Part shown: positions 1 to 10,912 of the stretch, in pieces | Layout of the letters: each line of letters begins with the position of its first letter | Numbering within the stretch: the stretch's first letter is position 1 | Source: Apoda limacodes | Taxonomy: Eukaryota > Arthropoda > Insecta > Lepidoptera > Limacodidae | Reading direction: 5' to 3' | NCBI GenBank assembly: GCA_946406115.1 | Contig: OX291553.1 | Location: forward strand, 12,095,001 to 12,159,000 | DNA: 64,000 nucleotides | The notes under the pieces: generated by a model | Databases searched by the model: none | Told to the model about the DNA's origin: nothing | Seen by the model: only the letters and a program-made list of their open reading frames with translations | Position numbers and translations under genes: made by a program

Positions 1-2
1 AT

Positions 3-626
3 CACGCCACTCCGGACTGTGATCGCGATCGCTCTAACGCATCCGACCCGGTCGCTTGCGTACTCTGTGGGAGTGAAGGCCACCCAGCGAATTACCGCGG
101 GTGCCCCAAAGCTCCCAAACAGAGCTCGCGTAAACCCAAACAGGGTAAATCGCGTCCCCCCGCCCCCCGCCAACAGGCTCCGCTCGTGCCTGCACCTCTC
201 CCCGCTGTCAACGCCTGGAGCCGTCCTCCAGCGCTAGTCGTCGCGTCCAAATCAAAGGAGACAGACAAACTTTTGTCTACTCTCCCCGGGCCCGTCTCAG
301 TTACGGGTATTCCCTACCCCGCCCCTCTCATGTCTCGGGACATTCCGCGTCCAGCGCCTATGAGAAGTGCTCCCGCACCTCTCGCGCATACGCGCCTTGC
401 CCCCCCGCGCCCCTCTTTCGCGCTGCCCTGCAACGCCGTTCACACGGCCGAGCAGCAGCAGCACCTCGGCATTCTCGCCGAGATTTCTTGGGCCTTCGAC
501 GCGGCCAATTTCGAGATCGTGTACGCCGAATACGTACAGATCACCGATTTCACTCAAATGCTCAGCTTCATGGCTAAGCATCGCGATTTCTTTGCCGCCC
601 TCCGCAGGGTAGCCCCAAAACCTTAG
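3..626 (+). CDS. Jockey-type LINE ORF1 (gag-like), C-terminal part
   Basis: This is the 3' part of the nucleic-acid-binding ORF1 of a non-LTR retrotransposon; its start lies before the window. Frame 3 is open from base 3 to the stop at 624-626. It encodes a retroviral-type zinc knuckle at 57-104 with the order C-x2-C-x4-H-x6-C, as in Jockey-clade gag proteins. A Lys/Pro/Gln-rich linker follows, then a tail ending in VAPKP. ORF1 proteins of this clade coat the element RNA and carry it to the nucleus. ORF2 begins 7 bp after the stop, the usual dicistronic layout. A homologous but damaged ORF1 end lies on the minus strand near 46.3-46.9 kb, which confirms the frame. The base composition is far more GC-rich than the host DNA around it. 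Confidence 0.85.
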   Translation, partial: HATPDCDRDRSNASDPVACVLCGSEGHPANYRGCPKAPKQSSRKPKQGKSRPPAPRQQAPLVPAPLPAVNAWSRPPALVVASKSKETDKLLSTLPGPVSVTGIPYPAPLMSRDIPRPAPMRSAPAPLAHTRLAPPRPSFALPCNAVHTAEQQQHLGILAEISWAFDAANFEIVYAEYVQITDFTQMLSFMAKHRDFFAALRRVAPKP

Positions 627-633
627 AACCAAA

Positions 634-3600
634 ATGGATTGCACAACCGCGCGCGAAAAACCCCGGTCCGTCTCCATAGGCTATTTTAACGCCAACGGTC
701 TCCGCAACCAAAGAGAGGAATTATCGCAATTCCTCTCGTCCCAAAAACCGGACGTCTTCCTCATCCAGGAAACGTTCCTAAAGCCCGCTGTCCGTACCCC
801 TTCGATCGCGAACTATCGCACCGTCCGTAATGATAGAACTGCCTCCAATCTCGGAGGCACTCTCATCTATTACAGGCGCTCCCTGCATTGCTCCCCTATC
901 GATCCTCCACCGCTTACGAATTTAGAAGCATCCGTCTGCCGCCTAGCGATGACCGGCCATCAGCCGATCATCATTGCATCGGTCTATCTCTCTCCCCTAA
1001 AAGACTTGCTCGAGAGCGACCTTCAGTCGCTCTTAAGTTTAGGCGACGCCGTCATCCTTGCCGGCGACCTAAATTGCAAGCATTGCCGCTGGAACTCTTC
1101 TGTAACTTCACAAAGAGGCAGACTCCTCGACGATTTAGTTGACAGACTAAACTTTGACATCATCGCTCCCATGACGCCCACTTACTATCCCCACAATACT
1201 CGGAATAACCCCGACGTACTCGACATAGCACTTCTAAAGAATGTAAGGCTAAGCTTTCGCTCTATAGACGTGCTTGACGAACTTGACTCGGACCACCGCC
1301 AAGAGGACGACAGCCTCCGATTAGGTTTCCCTTCGGACTCTCCTCCCGACACTAGAACCGTGACGGACTGGGATAAATTTGGGCGATTGCTCGAAAATCC
1401 CAGCTCGCCACATCTAGACCGCGTTCCCGACGTAATCTCATCCGCGACCGATCTTAACGTAGCTATCGACTCACTCACTAGCCACCTGACCGCCACCGTT
1501 GGCGAGTGCTCACGACAAGTGCCGGTTGGTGATTATCACCACCTAATCCTGCCTCAGCACATCAGGTCGCTAATGACTGAGCGTAACGCGGCCCGCCGCG
1601 CACGCGATCGCGCTCCCACTATCGATAATAAAGCTCGCTTCAACGACTTACACCGCCGTGTAAGAACCGCTGTAGCTGAGCTCCGCGCCCAACGTTTCGG
1701 TGATCTTATGGAGAACATTTCTCCCTCTCACCAAGCTTATTGGCACTTAGCCAGAGCTCTAAAATCCGAAACCGCGAACTCTCTCCCTCCGTTATCTCGT
1801 CCCAACAACGTTCCCGCGTTCAACGACGACGAAAAAGCGGATTGCCTAGCGTCTAGCCTCCAAGCCCAATGTGCCTTAAGCACACAGCCCGTCGATCCCG
1901 ACCACGTGCGCGAGGTAGACGGCGAAGTGGAGCGCAGAACTTCTCTGCCTCCACAAGACCCCCTGCCCCCTGTCACTGTCGACGAAGTCGTACAGGTCAT
2001 CAAAGACCTACGCCCCCGTAAGGCCCCCGGTGCTGACGGTATCTCTAACGATATCCTAAAGCGCCTCACTCTTCCCCTTATCTGCCTCCTAGTAGCGATC
2101 TTTAACGCTGCTATGGAACATTGCATCTTTCCTTCTCAATGGAAAGATGCAATTGTTATAGGCATCCATAAGCCAGGTAAAGCTCGTACCGAGCCGTCCT
2201 CCTATCGCCCCATAAGTTTACTAAAGGCCCTTGGTAAACTCTATGAACGCCTCCTTCTCGCCCGCCTACGGAACGCTATAGTCTCCAGAGGCATTTTAAT
2301 AGACGAGCAGTTCGGCTTCCGTGCCAAACACTCATGCGTCCATCAAGTCCTCCGCATAACGGCACATATTCTCACTGGCTTTCAGCCAGCGTTAGGTAAG
2401 ACCCGTCACACGGGCGCTGTCTTCTTCGATGTAGCGAAAGTTTTCGACAAAGTCTGGCACAACGGTTTAATTTTTAAACTGTACAACTTTCAGTTGCCAG
2501 ATCGTCTTGTGCTCATCATACGAGACTATTTGTCGAATCGTAGCTTTCGCTACAAAGTCGAAGGCACTCTCTCTTCCCCCCGTCCCATAGAAGCAGGAGT
2601 CCCGCAAGGGTCCGTGCTCGCCCCCATCTTGTACCTTCTGTACACTAACGACATCCCAAAAACGATAGGTACCAACCTAGCCCTCTTTGCGGACGATACC
2701 GCTATCTATACCACAGATAGGCAAGTGAGTCGAATCACTGAGAGACTCCAACCCGCTATCACCGCCCTAGGCGAGTGGTTTCGGAAATGGAGAATCGAGG
2801 TGAATCCCGACAAAAGCTCTGCCGTTCTTTTTACCCTTGGCCGCCCTCCGCGGCCTTCTCCCCTTTCTCTTTTCGGTCGTGCCATTCCCTGGCAAAATAA
2901 GACCAAATATCTCGGTGTGACCATGGATAGTCGTTTGAACTTCCAAGCTCACACCAAAATAGTCAGGGACCGAGCCGCTTTTGTCCTCGGTCGTCTCTAT
3001 CCCATGATAGGCAAGTATAGTAAGATGTCGCTTAGGAATAAGCTAAATCTTTACACAACTTGTATCCGCCCCATACTAGCTTATGCTAGCGTAGCCTATG
3101 CGCTGTCCAAGCGCAATCTCCACAAACTCCAGACCCTCCAAAACCGCTTTCTCAGAGCGGCCTCTGGAGCCTCTTGGTACGTTCGCAATGCGGACCTACA
3201 CAGAGACTTCGAACTTCCCACGATTCCCCAATATTTTAAAGACTTGGCAGTCCGCTTTTTCGAGCGTACGCAAAATCATCCGAATCGTTTAATTGTGCAA
3301 TCCACAACGTATCGTCCCCCCGATCGACCCGGTCACGGTCGTAAAACTATTGTTAGGCGGCCTCGGCACGTACTAACGTCCCCAGATGACGATCTCGCTG
3401 TCCGGATAGCGAGATTAGTCTCTACGACCTCCCCGAATAGGGCCTCCCTCCAAACACGACGCCGACGTCCCCGGGTTCGTCGGCGCCCACAAGGATACAC
3501 TAGGTATCAAAGAGTGCCGGGGTGCTTCTCGCCCCCACTCAATCGCAACCGCACCCGCGTAACGGGGAACTCCCCTCCTGGCGGTGACTCACCTTCGGGT

Positions 3601-3678
3601 TCGAGACTCACGCCGGTCGAAGGGACGCCCCCGAGAGCGACAACCCAAGCCGAGGCTTCCCCCGCGGGGAGCCCTTGA
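634..3678 (+). CDS. Jockey-type LINE ORF2: endonuclease-reverse transcriptase, intact
   Basis: This intact 1014-codon ORF2 encodes the retrotransposition polyprotein. An apurinic-type endonuclease occupies about residues 12-222, with GYFNANG near 16, the catalytic Glu in QET (E46), GDLN (144-147) and SDH (219-221). The reverse transcriptase covers about 440-760, with KAPGADGISND, YRPISLLKALGKLYE, FDVAKVFDKVWH, AGVPQGSVLAPILY and the catalytic FADD at 685-688. An Arg/Pro-rich tail follows. The protein would nick target DNA and prime reverse transcription of the element RNA. ATG 634 is chosen because it directly follows the ORF1 stop. Two oddities: the HPV that normally follows SD in this clade is replaced by HRQEDD, and motif A reads AKVFD where the second copy in this window has AKAFD. 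The open frame and long A-tail suggest a recent insertion; activity is not shown. Confidence 0.92.
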   Translation: MDCTTAREKPRSVSIGYFNANGLRNQREELSQFLSSQKPDVFLIQETFLKPAVRTPSIANYRTVRNDRTASNLGGTLIYYRRSLHCSPIDPPPLTNLEASVCRLAMTGHQPIIIASVYLSPLKDLLESDLQSLLSLGDAVILAGDLNCKHCRWNSSVTSQRGRLLDDLVDRLNFDIIAPMTPTYYPHNTRNNPDVLDIALLKNVRLSFRSIDVLDELDSDHRQEDDSLRLGFPSDSPPDTRTVTDWDKFGRLLENPSSPHLDRVPDVISSATDLNVAIDSLTSHLTATVGECSRQVPVGDYHHLILPQHIRSLMTERNAARRARDRAPTIDNKARFNDLHRRVRTAVAELRAQRFGDLMENISPSHQAYWHLARALKSETANSLPPLSRPNNVPAFNDDEKADCLASSLQAQCALSTQPVDPDHVREVDGEVERRTSLPPQDPLPPVTVDEVVQVIKDLRPRKAPGADGISNDILKRLTLPLICLLVAIFNAAMEHCIFPSQWKDAIVIGIHKPGKARTEPSSYRPISLLKALGKLYERLLLARLRNAIVSRGILIDEQFGFRAKHSCVHQVLRITAHILTGFQPALGKTRHTGAVFFDVAKVFDKVWHNGLIFKLYNFQLPDRLVLIIRDYLSNRSFRYKVEGTLSSPRPIEAGVPQGSVLAPILYLLYTNDIPKTIGTNLALFADDTAIYTTDRQVSRITERLQPAITALGEWFRKWRIEVNPDKSSAVLFTLGRPPRPSPLSLFGRAIPWQNKTKYLGVTMDSRLNFQAHTKIVRDRAAFVLGRLYPMIGKYSKMSLRNKLNLYTTCIRPILAYASVAYALSKRNLHKLQTLQNRFLRAASGASWYVRNADLHRDFELPTIPQYFKDLAVRFFERTQNHPNRLIVQSTTYRPPDRPGHGRKTIVRRPRHVLTSPDDDLAVRIARLVSTTSPNRASLQTRRRRPRVRRRPQGYTRYQRVPGCFSPPLNRNRTRVTGNSPPGGDSPSGSRLTPVEGTPPRATTQAEASPAGSP

Positions 3679-3801
3679 GCGTTGGGCGCTATATGGGCTG
3701 AGGCTCCTTCAGAGTCTCGCCCCAAAAGTCCGGTGAAGCAGTAATGGCTGCAACAGCCAACTGCATAGTCAGCTCAGAAAAAAAAAAAAAAAAAAAAAAA
3801 A

Positions 3802-4250
3802 TGGTCGCCTATATCCTATGATAGGCAAGTATAGTAAGGTCGCTTAGAAGTAAGCTGACTCTTTCCACCACTTGCATCTGCTCTATACTAGCATACGCTA
3901 GTGTCGTCTATGCGTTGTCTAAACGCAACCTACATAGACTCCAGACCCTCTAAAACCGCTTCCTCAGAGCGGCCTGCGGAGCGTCCTGGTTCGTCCGCAA
4001 TGCGGACCTACACAGGGACTTCGGCCTCCCCACGATTCCCTAATACCTTAAAGACCTGTCAGTCCGCTTTTTCGAGCGTACACCCATTTACCCGAACCGA
4101 TTAATTGTGCAATCCACAAGCTTCCATCCCCCGGCCGACCACGGCACAGTCGAAAAACTATTGTTAGGCGGCCTCGGCACGTACTAACGGCCCCAGACGA
4201 CGATCCGGTTAGCGAGACTAGTCTCAACGACCTCCCCTAATAAAACGGCG
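3802..4250 (+). mobile_element. Older 3' fragment of the same Jockey-type LINE
   Basis: This stretch aligns by eye with 2990-3440 of the intact copy: the same run GATAGGCAAGTATAGTAAG, the same order of words for the C-terminal RT region, and the same end near the NRASLQ codons. It carries in-frame stops and small deletions. It begins immediately after the A-tail of the younger copy and is non-coding now. Confidence 0.85.
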
Positions 4251-5273
4251 CTTCTGCGATGACATCAAGTCCAGTAATTAATCAGCTAGAGTGAATAAGA
4301 TATTTCCGCAAGATAGATCTGTGGGCTGCTTTTAAGAAACAGGATTGTTCATACGCAATTTTTTAAAGCGAAATAAGCTAGGTGCTTATCGAAACACACT
4401 GCCCAGGATGTGTAGTCACCGACAACAAAAACTGGGAAAATACAAAACACAAACAACTAATCTGTACCCACTGGACAGTAGCCGAATCTATGGCAATTAA
4501 AAGTTTTCAGACTTTCAAGTCTGTCAGCCGGGATGAAATATTTCCAGTAATTCAGAAACGAGGACGAATATCAGTTATGCTACATTAGTTTATAGGTATA
4601 TATAAATATATAGCACCTATAACACTAAATCACAAACCTTGCCAGTGGAGAAAAGTCCAGTAAGATCAATTAACGCGCATGCCACTGCCCCGCCAACAAC
4701 ATGCATAAGATAGATTACCTATACCTACAGGCTTTGTAAGCCGTTTTCAATGTAAATGAGTACCTACCTACCTAATTACAGTATGAGTAAAGGCCGAAAC
4801 ATAGGCATTAAAATATTTTTATGTTTTTTATTAACAACAGGGCTACGTTCAGTTTCAATGCCGTGTGATCACCCGATGATAAACTTGCCGTTCAATAACT
4901 CGGAGTGACTCACACGGCGAAAGCACCATATCGTTCAATAAGCTGGTAGATATCGTCGAGCGATCGCATTAATCACCTCTTGAAATAGTAGAGTAAAAGT
5001 CGTACTTTGACAGCTAACGAGGATTAATTTTTAGATTCAATATTACTTAAGCGACTATAGGTGATAAAGAGTATTTTTTGTTGACTGACTAATGAGGAAG
5101 GATTATAAGAGGAAACAATACTTGATAAATAGAATCATTTTATAACCTCAATTTACATTGAATATTTGCAACCTAGCGGTTATTATCCCTGCTGTTGTCA
5201 AAGCCGTTTCAAAAAACACTTAAACCGTTTAATACGACCAGTGTTCGCCGGGCATAGGACAAACGGCTATTAT
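4251..5273. other. Intergenic DNA, no gene seen
   Basis: AT-rich sequence with only short chance ORFs. The one structure noticed is a weak hairpin near 4858-4918 with 9-bp arms (GCCGTGTGA and its complement). Confidence 0.5.
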
Positions 5274-5640
5274 CTTTTTTTTCTTTTCTTTTTTTTTTTT
5301 TATACCCCTAAGGTGGCAAACAAGCCTACGGTCCGCCTGATGGAAAGCGGTCACCGTAGCCTATGGACGCTTGCAACACCAGGGGCATCACTCGCGCGTT
5401 GCCGACCCTTCAGAAATCTAATAACTTCTTTTTTGAAGAACCCCATACTGTAGTCCTTAGAGAAAACCTTGGCAGGGAGCTCATTCCACAACCCAAGCCT
5501 TCGCTGGAGGAAGTTTCTCTGAAACCGCACTGTAAGCGACCATTTCGGTTCCAAAGTGTGAGAATGAATTCCCTGTCGATGGCGAGCGGTGCGATGGTAG
5601 AAAGTAGCCGTGGGCATCATTTCGAACAATTCAAATAGGA
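5274..5640 (-). mobile_element. 3' end of a LINE (CR1/Jockey group) with A-tail
   Basis: On the minus strand a 92-codon open stretch encodes the C-terminal tail of a reverse-transcriptase protein, with words such as FYHRTARHR, TVRFQRNFLQ and FFKKEVIRFLKGRQRA. The element ends, on the minus strand, in the A-tail seen as a T-rich run at 5274-5301. The 5' end is truncated at about 5640. The same tail recurs at 34949-36925 in a longer copy and in pieces at 10495, 16345, 27440, 32425 and 57500. The clade is not assigned. Confidence 0.8.
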
Positions 5641-5725
5641 ATAAAATAAACTGACCAATAAATTTCCTAATAAAATCCCTCTTTTATAAGTAGACTGATT
5701 TATACCACAGATAGATAGTCATAAG

Positions 5726-7967
5726 CAGTGGCGTAGCTTGCCTTAAATGGCCGCTGTATCAAAAGTTGTTGAGGGGCCCAAATGAAGGGAAAAGATTTCC
5801 CTGATGTAGAAAAAGAAACAAAAACGCTCGTATTGAATAAAAATGATTATATAATATTTATTTTAAGTTATTACTTACAATTGATGCTCCTAGGAGTTAG
5901 GTTAGCCAATCAATCAAATCAAATATATACATTTCTCGCCTTTTTATTCTGAAAACTTATTTATTAAATCATTTATTGCTGAAAACGATTTCATTTTTCT
6001 AGAGTTTCTGTCTCTATAGACAATAGTGACAAATCTGATAGCCGTTCCTGTCCCATAGAAGTCCTTGGATAATTTTTTATCAGTTTTAATTTCGAAAATC
6101 TTGCAAAAGCTGTTGCAGTTGTCACCGGAATGGTCACAAATAGAAAGCATGCTGCAACTACCTCCGAAATACTGTATGCAAGGCTATTAATTAAATTCTA
6201 TTAGTAATAATTATATGAGTTCCTTGATGAAATGAATTTTTTGAATTTCAGATTTTTTGAAAGCAAATAATTGCTCATACAGATCAACTGACATGTCTTT
6301 ACTACATTTAGCAGACAGTTTTTAGGCATCCTTATTTAATATTTCGTTTGAAAAAGATAAAAGTTTCTCCGGCTGTAAAACTTCAAATGTGTTACTTATG
6401 TCACAGAGGCTCTGATATCTTTGTTTAGTTTGAGAAATTAATCTATCTAAACAACAATAGTACACATTGACTTTGAATTACGATTCCGGGTCTAAAATTC
6501 TCTCATCTTCTAATAACGCATCAAGAAAACACTTCGTTATCTTTCGTCTTTTATTTTTAAAAACCTTTGTTACCCCCAGTCTTTTGCAAGATCTCTGGAT
6601 TCATTTAGCAAACTATGGAAAGAATTTTGATTTCATATTTCGCTCAGTTTATTCAAAAGATTACTCAGCAAAATACTAGCTTTCTCTAAGTCATTATTTT
6701 TATGCTGTAGAGCTTTAGAAACAGGATTAATGATTTATAATACAAGCAAAAACAGCGACAATACAAACGAAGCTCTCTAAAATGTCAATTATAATTTTAC
6801 TTGCCTCACGTTCGTCTTTTTTAGTGAAAATTAAATTAAGTTGCTACATATAAAGATTTCATTATTAATGAATATTTTTTCCGTATTACTTATAAAGCGT
6901 CATATCTTGAAGGCCTCTTCAATCTAGTAGGACATTCCATTTTAAGGGGATTTTATATTTTTCAAATGAATCGTTACTTAACATTGACAAGCGTTTTATA
7001 CTATTGCTAAAAAAGGTATAAGAGTAAAAAGAGAAAGTCCTTTTTTGGTTTTCCTATTTTTTTAAAAGAATAATTTGACTACTTATACAGGAATTATATT
7101 TAATGGGGCCATTCAAGTATTACGTAAGCAGATTTATTACAATTTACTCCCCCATCCCCCTTGACAGCAAAAGTAAGCAAAGCTCTTACCCTCAATGCTT
7201 ACGTAAACATTTTTATATGCATTTTTCTTTTATTGTATTCTGTTTTTTCTTTCAATGTATTCTCTGTTTTCAGTTTCATATAATATTCATTTAAACTAAC
7301 AACAAGACATACAAGACGTCTAATTGTCAATCGTACCGAAACGACACAATAGATTGACGGAAGAAATTAGGACAAGTGTATAGCGCGCGGTAATTTCCCT
7401 AATCGGTTCTAAGCAAATACCTTAACGTATACGTTATTTGCGGGGTTTTCAAACATAAACAATGTGTGGATTGCCATATGTGTAAAAAAGTAAAGGGGCG
7501 TTTTGTTGACAAGCATTACACGCATTTAACGGGCTTTAACCCTGCTATGCAGTTCTGTTGATCAGAAATGAATGCGCTATGACGTCACTTCCGGATCGCA
7601 CTCAACGCATTGGCTGCACATTCTCGGGAGTTAGAGTATTGGATGCGCTGTTATATAGTGAACGGCCATATTGTTTGTTTACATTTGGTGACAGAACGAT
7701 TTCAATGTCTATGCGATGTCATAGCTCTTAATGCTGACGTAATCACCATCTAGACCCCCCCACCCCCAATATAATTAAAAACAAGCAAAGCCAAGATCAT
7801 CTTCAGGTATCCTGGTGCCACTTCACGTCGCGTCGCATCTTGGTGTGAACTGACCGTTGAGATTGTGGTTAACATTTTATGAATTTTTGCTCACACACGT
7901 TGGAGCCCTCTATAGCTGGAGGCCCCGTATCATTGACACGGCTGATACCGCGGTAGCTACGCCCCTG
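5726..7967. mobile_element. hAT-superfamily DNA transposon, decayed, with 8-bp TSD
   Basis: The ends form imperfect terminal inverted repeats: CAGTGGCGTAGCTTGCC on the left, and CAGGGGCGTAGCTACCG as the complement of the right end. They are flanked by 8-bp target duplications, GTCATAAG at 5718-5725 and GTCCTAAG at 7968-7975. These differ at one base and fit the hAT pattern nTnnnnAn. Inside, the minus strand holds a broken hAT transposase (about 5940-6800). The right half (about 7095-7800) carries sequence typical of a separate lepidopteran repeat with CCCCC-rich stretches, so a nested insertion is likely. Confidence 0.85.
5940..6800 (-). pseudogene. hAT transposase remnant (ZMYM1/DUF4371-like)
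   Basis: Read on the minus strand, about 6185-5945 encodes a C-terminal hAT dimerisation-type segment with AACFLFVTIPVTTATAF, FSKLKLIKNYPRTS and MGQERLSDLSLLSIE, then a stop and a frameshift before NDLINKFSE. Upstream pieces in shifted frames include PVSKALQHKNNDLEKAS and DMSVDLYEQLFAFKK. This combination is typical of the DUF4371-type hAT transposases often annotated as zinc finger MYM-type protein 1-like. Several stops and frameshifts make it non-functional. It lies inside the element bounded by hAT-type inverted repeats and target duplications, which supports the call independently. Confidence 0.75.
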
Positions 7968-7975
7968 GTCCTAAG

Positions 7976-9930
7976 ATTTAAAATATGTATTGTATTGGCC
8001 TTAGTAAATTGTCATACCATGGTATTGGCAATTTGCAAGCATGATTTGCATTATTGAATGATCGCCACAGAGAAAAGTAAATAAGGTCCTAACGTAAAAC
8101 TCAAAACATTCCTATCGTACAAATGTAGTGTCACCACGGGTTTTAGCGGTAATACTTGCGGCCACACAGTAGGTAAACCTTATTTTTTCTTACTTGTCTT
8201 ATCATGTAAACAAAACCACGTCCTATTTAAATTACAAGATACTTTCACAATCACTAAATATTACCCACCAAAAATTCATTTGCGGCGAAAAACAAACACA
8301 TACAAAATGTACCACATCAAAAAACAATACATATTACATATTATCAGGATAATTAATTTTTTGAAGAATGGCTTTCATTTCGGCCTAATACAATATTTTT
8401 GACAAAATCGAAATATTCACAAAACCGTAAACAGAGAATTCTCCGTCTAGGAACAACAAAGAGAATATAACCATGTAGGAACAAAACCAATTTCCACAGA
8501 GTATAACAGATTCAATATTCGTAAATCATTGTTGTCTATGGACCTTAGAGATGGGAAGAGCGTACAAATAAAATAGAATGATTTTTGATTTAAGATCTTT
8601 CATTACCGTATGAGTAGTATCTTTAGGTCTAACAATAGTTCTAAGACAACCGTATTAAATTATTTGTAAATAAAAAACTTATTTTTTACGTAAAACTAAT
8701 GCACTGACCCCATGATTTATTATCCATGTATCGGAATTAGAAGACAGTGATGAGGATAGTAATCACGAATCTGAATAAAACTAAATATCAGTTTTTTTCA
8801 AAACATTGTTTTAACGGTTCCGTAACTCAAAAGGAAAAAATGAAACCTTATAGGATCACTTTGTTGTTCTTTTGTCTGTCAAAACCCTTCTTCTCAGGAA
8901 CGCGTAAAGGTATGAAGGTATAAATATCAAATACTAAGGTCCATATTCAAGGGAACCGCCCTTGAAGCTATAAAAATATCAAGCAAAGTGTCATTGTTGT
9001 CGCATATTTGACTCAAATAAATCAAAACGTACGAGATTCCTCTCATAAATACGAGATTTGTGGTTTCCAGTACGAGGTTCGGCGACAATATCAGCCTCGT
9101 ACAAATTTGTAAGAAATCTTGAAAAAGAGAAAGGGTAGTAGGTATTATATTTCATTGCTGAAAAAAAATCTAGCATACATTGAACTATCGAAGTCATTAA
9201 AGTAACAGTCTATAGTTAGATAAACCACCGGGAAAAGCCCGAAAAATAATACATTCGCGTTCCTCGCATTAGTCGTCTCTGTCACATAGTCCAAACATAT
9301 TTCTCTATTCCTTGCGTTTGTTACCAACCCTTTTCAAATTTTGAACTGCCGAAAGACGTGTATTATAGTCGCAATATAAAAAAAAACTGATGTCAGTGTG
9401 TATGAGGATGTTCGTGTTCCTGATATTATATGTGGAGATATAAACAGAGTAGAAGTTACGGTAATGTTTCGTAGGTAAGTAGGTACTTATAATCAAAACA
9501 AGTTTTTGCGATATATATTTTACGCGAGTTACAATAAAGATTATTTTTAATTTAAAGTGAAGTTTTATTTATAGCAAACTTGCAACAATTGATAATATAA
9601 TTCAAAATATACTTTAATCTAGTACTTCTCAAACCACATTTATCAAGCGGAATCTTGCGCTTTTTATAAACTGGTCTAGCGCCCAACACTGAAACAGACA
9701 TGGCAACCCCTCATCGTCATTGCTTGTTTACCATCTCAGCGCTTGCCGTCGGCAGGGAATTAATATCCGTGATTAAATTGATGCATTAATGTAAAGGTAT
9801 TCACTAATATGTGAACATATTCGTTTAATAGCTCAAAAGCTGATTTCCAACACTAAAATTGTCTCTGGTCTCCAATACACCATACTTGTTTGCATGATAA
9901 GACAAGTAAGAAAAAAACTGGTTGCCTGTA
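7976..9930. other. Intergenic DNA, no gene seen
   Basis: AT-rich sequence on the right flank of the hAT element. The ORFs are short, low-complexity and unlike any family known to me. Confidence 0.5.
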
Positions 9931-10120
9931 AAGTCGGTATACGGGCGAAAGTTTTACGTGACAATGATTTTATGTCTGTCTCTCTCGCTCTTAGGCGGGC
10001 GCGTGCCTCTCACTCGCTCTCATTGTGAGCGCATAACGTGAGCGGAGCGTAACGCAGTTTCTTGAAGTGTCACCCGGCAAACCAATTTATAAGACGTTGT
10101 CACGTCAAAAATAGGGGTTA
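9925..10120. repeat. Dispersed lepidopteran repeat, GC-richer block
   Basis: A block beginning TTGCCTGTAAAGTCGG and holding CTCTCGCTC-type runs, CGTAACG words and GTGTCACCCGGCAAACC. I recognise it as a common interspersed motif of moth and butterfly genomes. It is markedly more GC-rich than its flanks. No coding potential; family name not known to me. Confidence 0.45.
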
Positions 10121-10494
10121 CAAATTTCATCAACAAAAAATTAGATACTACCATCGAACGACACTAAACATACTACCGACTCATAATATTACACCTTTTA
10201 TAGGACTTTTTAATTTAGACACCACAGTCAAATGAGCAAACAAATTTGCAAGATGAACGACCATTGAACGAAAATAAACAGTCGTTAATTGCTAACGACT
10301 TATTTCTGTAAGAGCGTGGTGAGTAGATCGGATCGGATGCACTAATAATCATATACAAACGGCCAGACTCATTTATTCTGCTGGCAACAAAATAACATAT
10401 AAACGTTATAAATTACCCGAAATCTTAGCTGACGTAGCACACAATAGAATCTGGGAAAGATTTCCTAATATTTGACTGGGCCTTATAGAAACCT

Positions 10495-10912
10495 GGACAG
10501 GCCTTTTGACCATTAAAGAGCTAAGAGAATCGTTGACGATCCCAAACTCACAAGCCGTTTTGAACCTTTAAGTCTGAGGAAAGTTTGCCTCTCTATGTGT
10601 GTTCTACCGCTTATATAATAGGCTGTGGATTGAGAAATTGTTTGAAATGATACTCACTGCTCCTTTTCATCATCGTGCGCACCACTCGCCATCGGCAGGG
10701 AAGTCATTCTCACACTTTGGAACCAAAATGGTCACGCATGTATAGTGCGGTTTGAGAGGAACTTCCTCCCGCAAACACTTAAGTTCTAGAATGATCTGCC
10801 AAAGTTCTTTTTAGGGAATACGATATGGGGCTCATCAAGAGCAAAGTGATTAGATTTTTAAGTTCACATCACATCAGGCAGACTGCAAGTTGCCACCTTG
10901 GTAAGAAAAAAA
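10495..10912 (+). mobile_element. Degenerate LINE 3' end, same family as 34949-36925
   Basis: On the plus strand the words GTTGACGATCCCAAACTCAC and TTTGAGAGGAACTTCCTCCC match the RT C-terminal tail of the 35-37 kb LINE. Multiple frameshifts; ends near TTGCCACCTTGG. Confidence 0.7.

Larger units (their letters stand above)
1..3801 (+). mobile_element. Jockey-clade non-LTR retrotransposon, 5' end outside window
   Basis: The element runs from before the window through ORF1, ORF2 and a ~100-bp 3' UTR to an uninterrupted run of 24 A at 3778-3801. It has no LTRs. The A-tail and the ORF1/ORF2 layout place it in the Jockey group. Directly after the tail comes an older fragment of the same family, so this copy seems to have inserted into, or right beside, a relative. 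Other copies in the window are at 3802-4250 (+), 18925-19130 (-) and 43276-46895 (-). Confidence 0.9.

Noticed and set aside
4382..4588. 68-codon ORF with several Cys/His residues
   Set aside because: Short, isolated, no family motif, no splice partner; consistent with chance.
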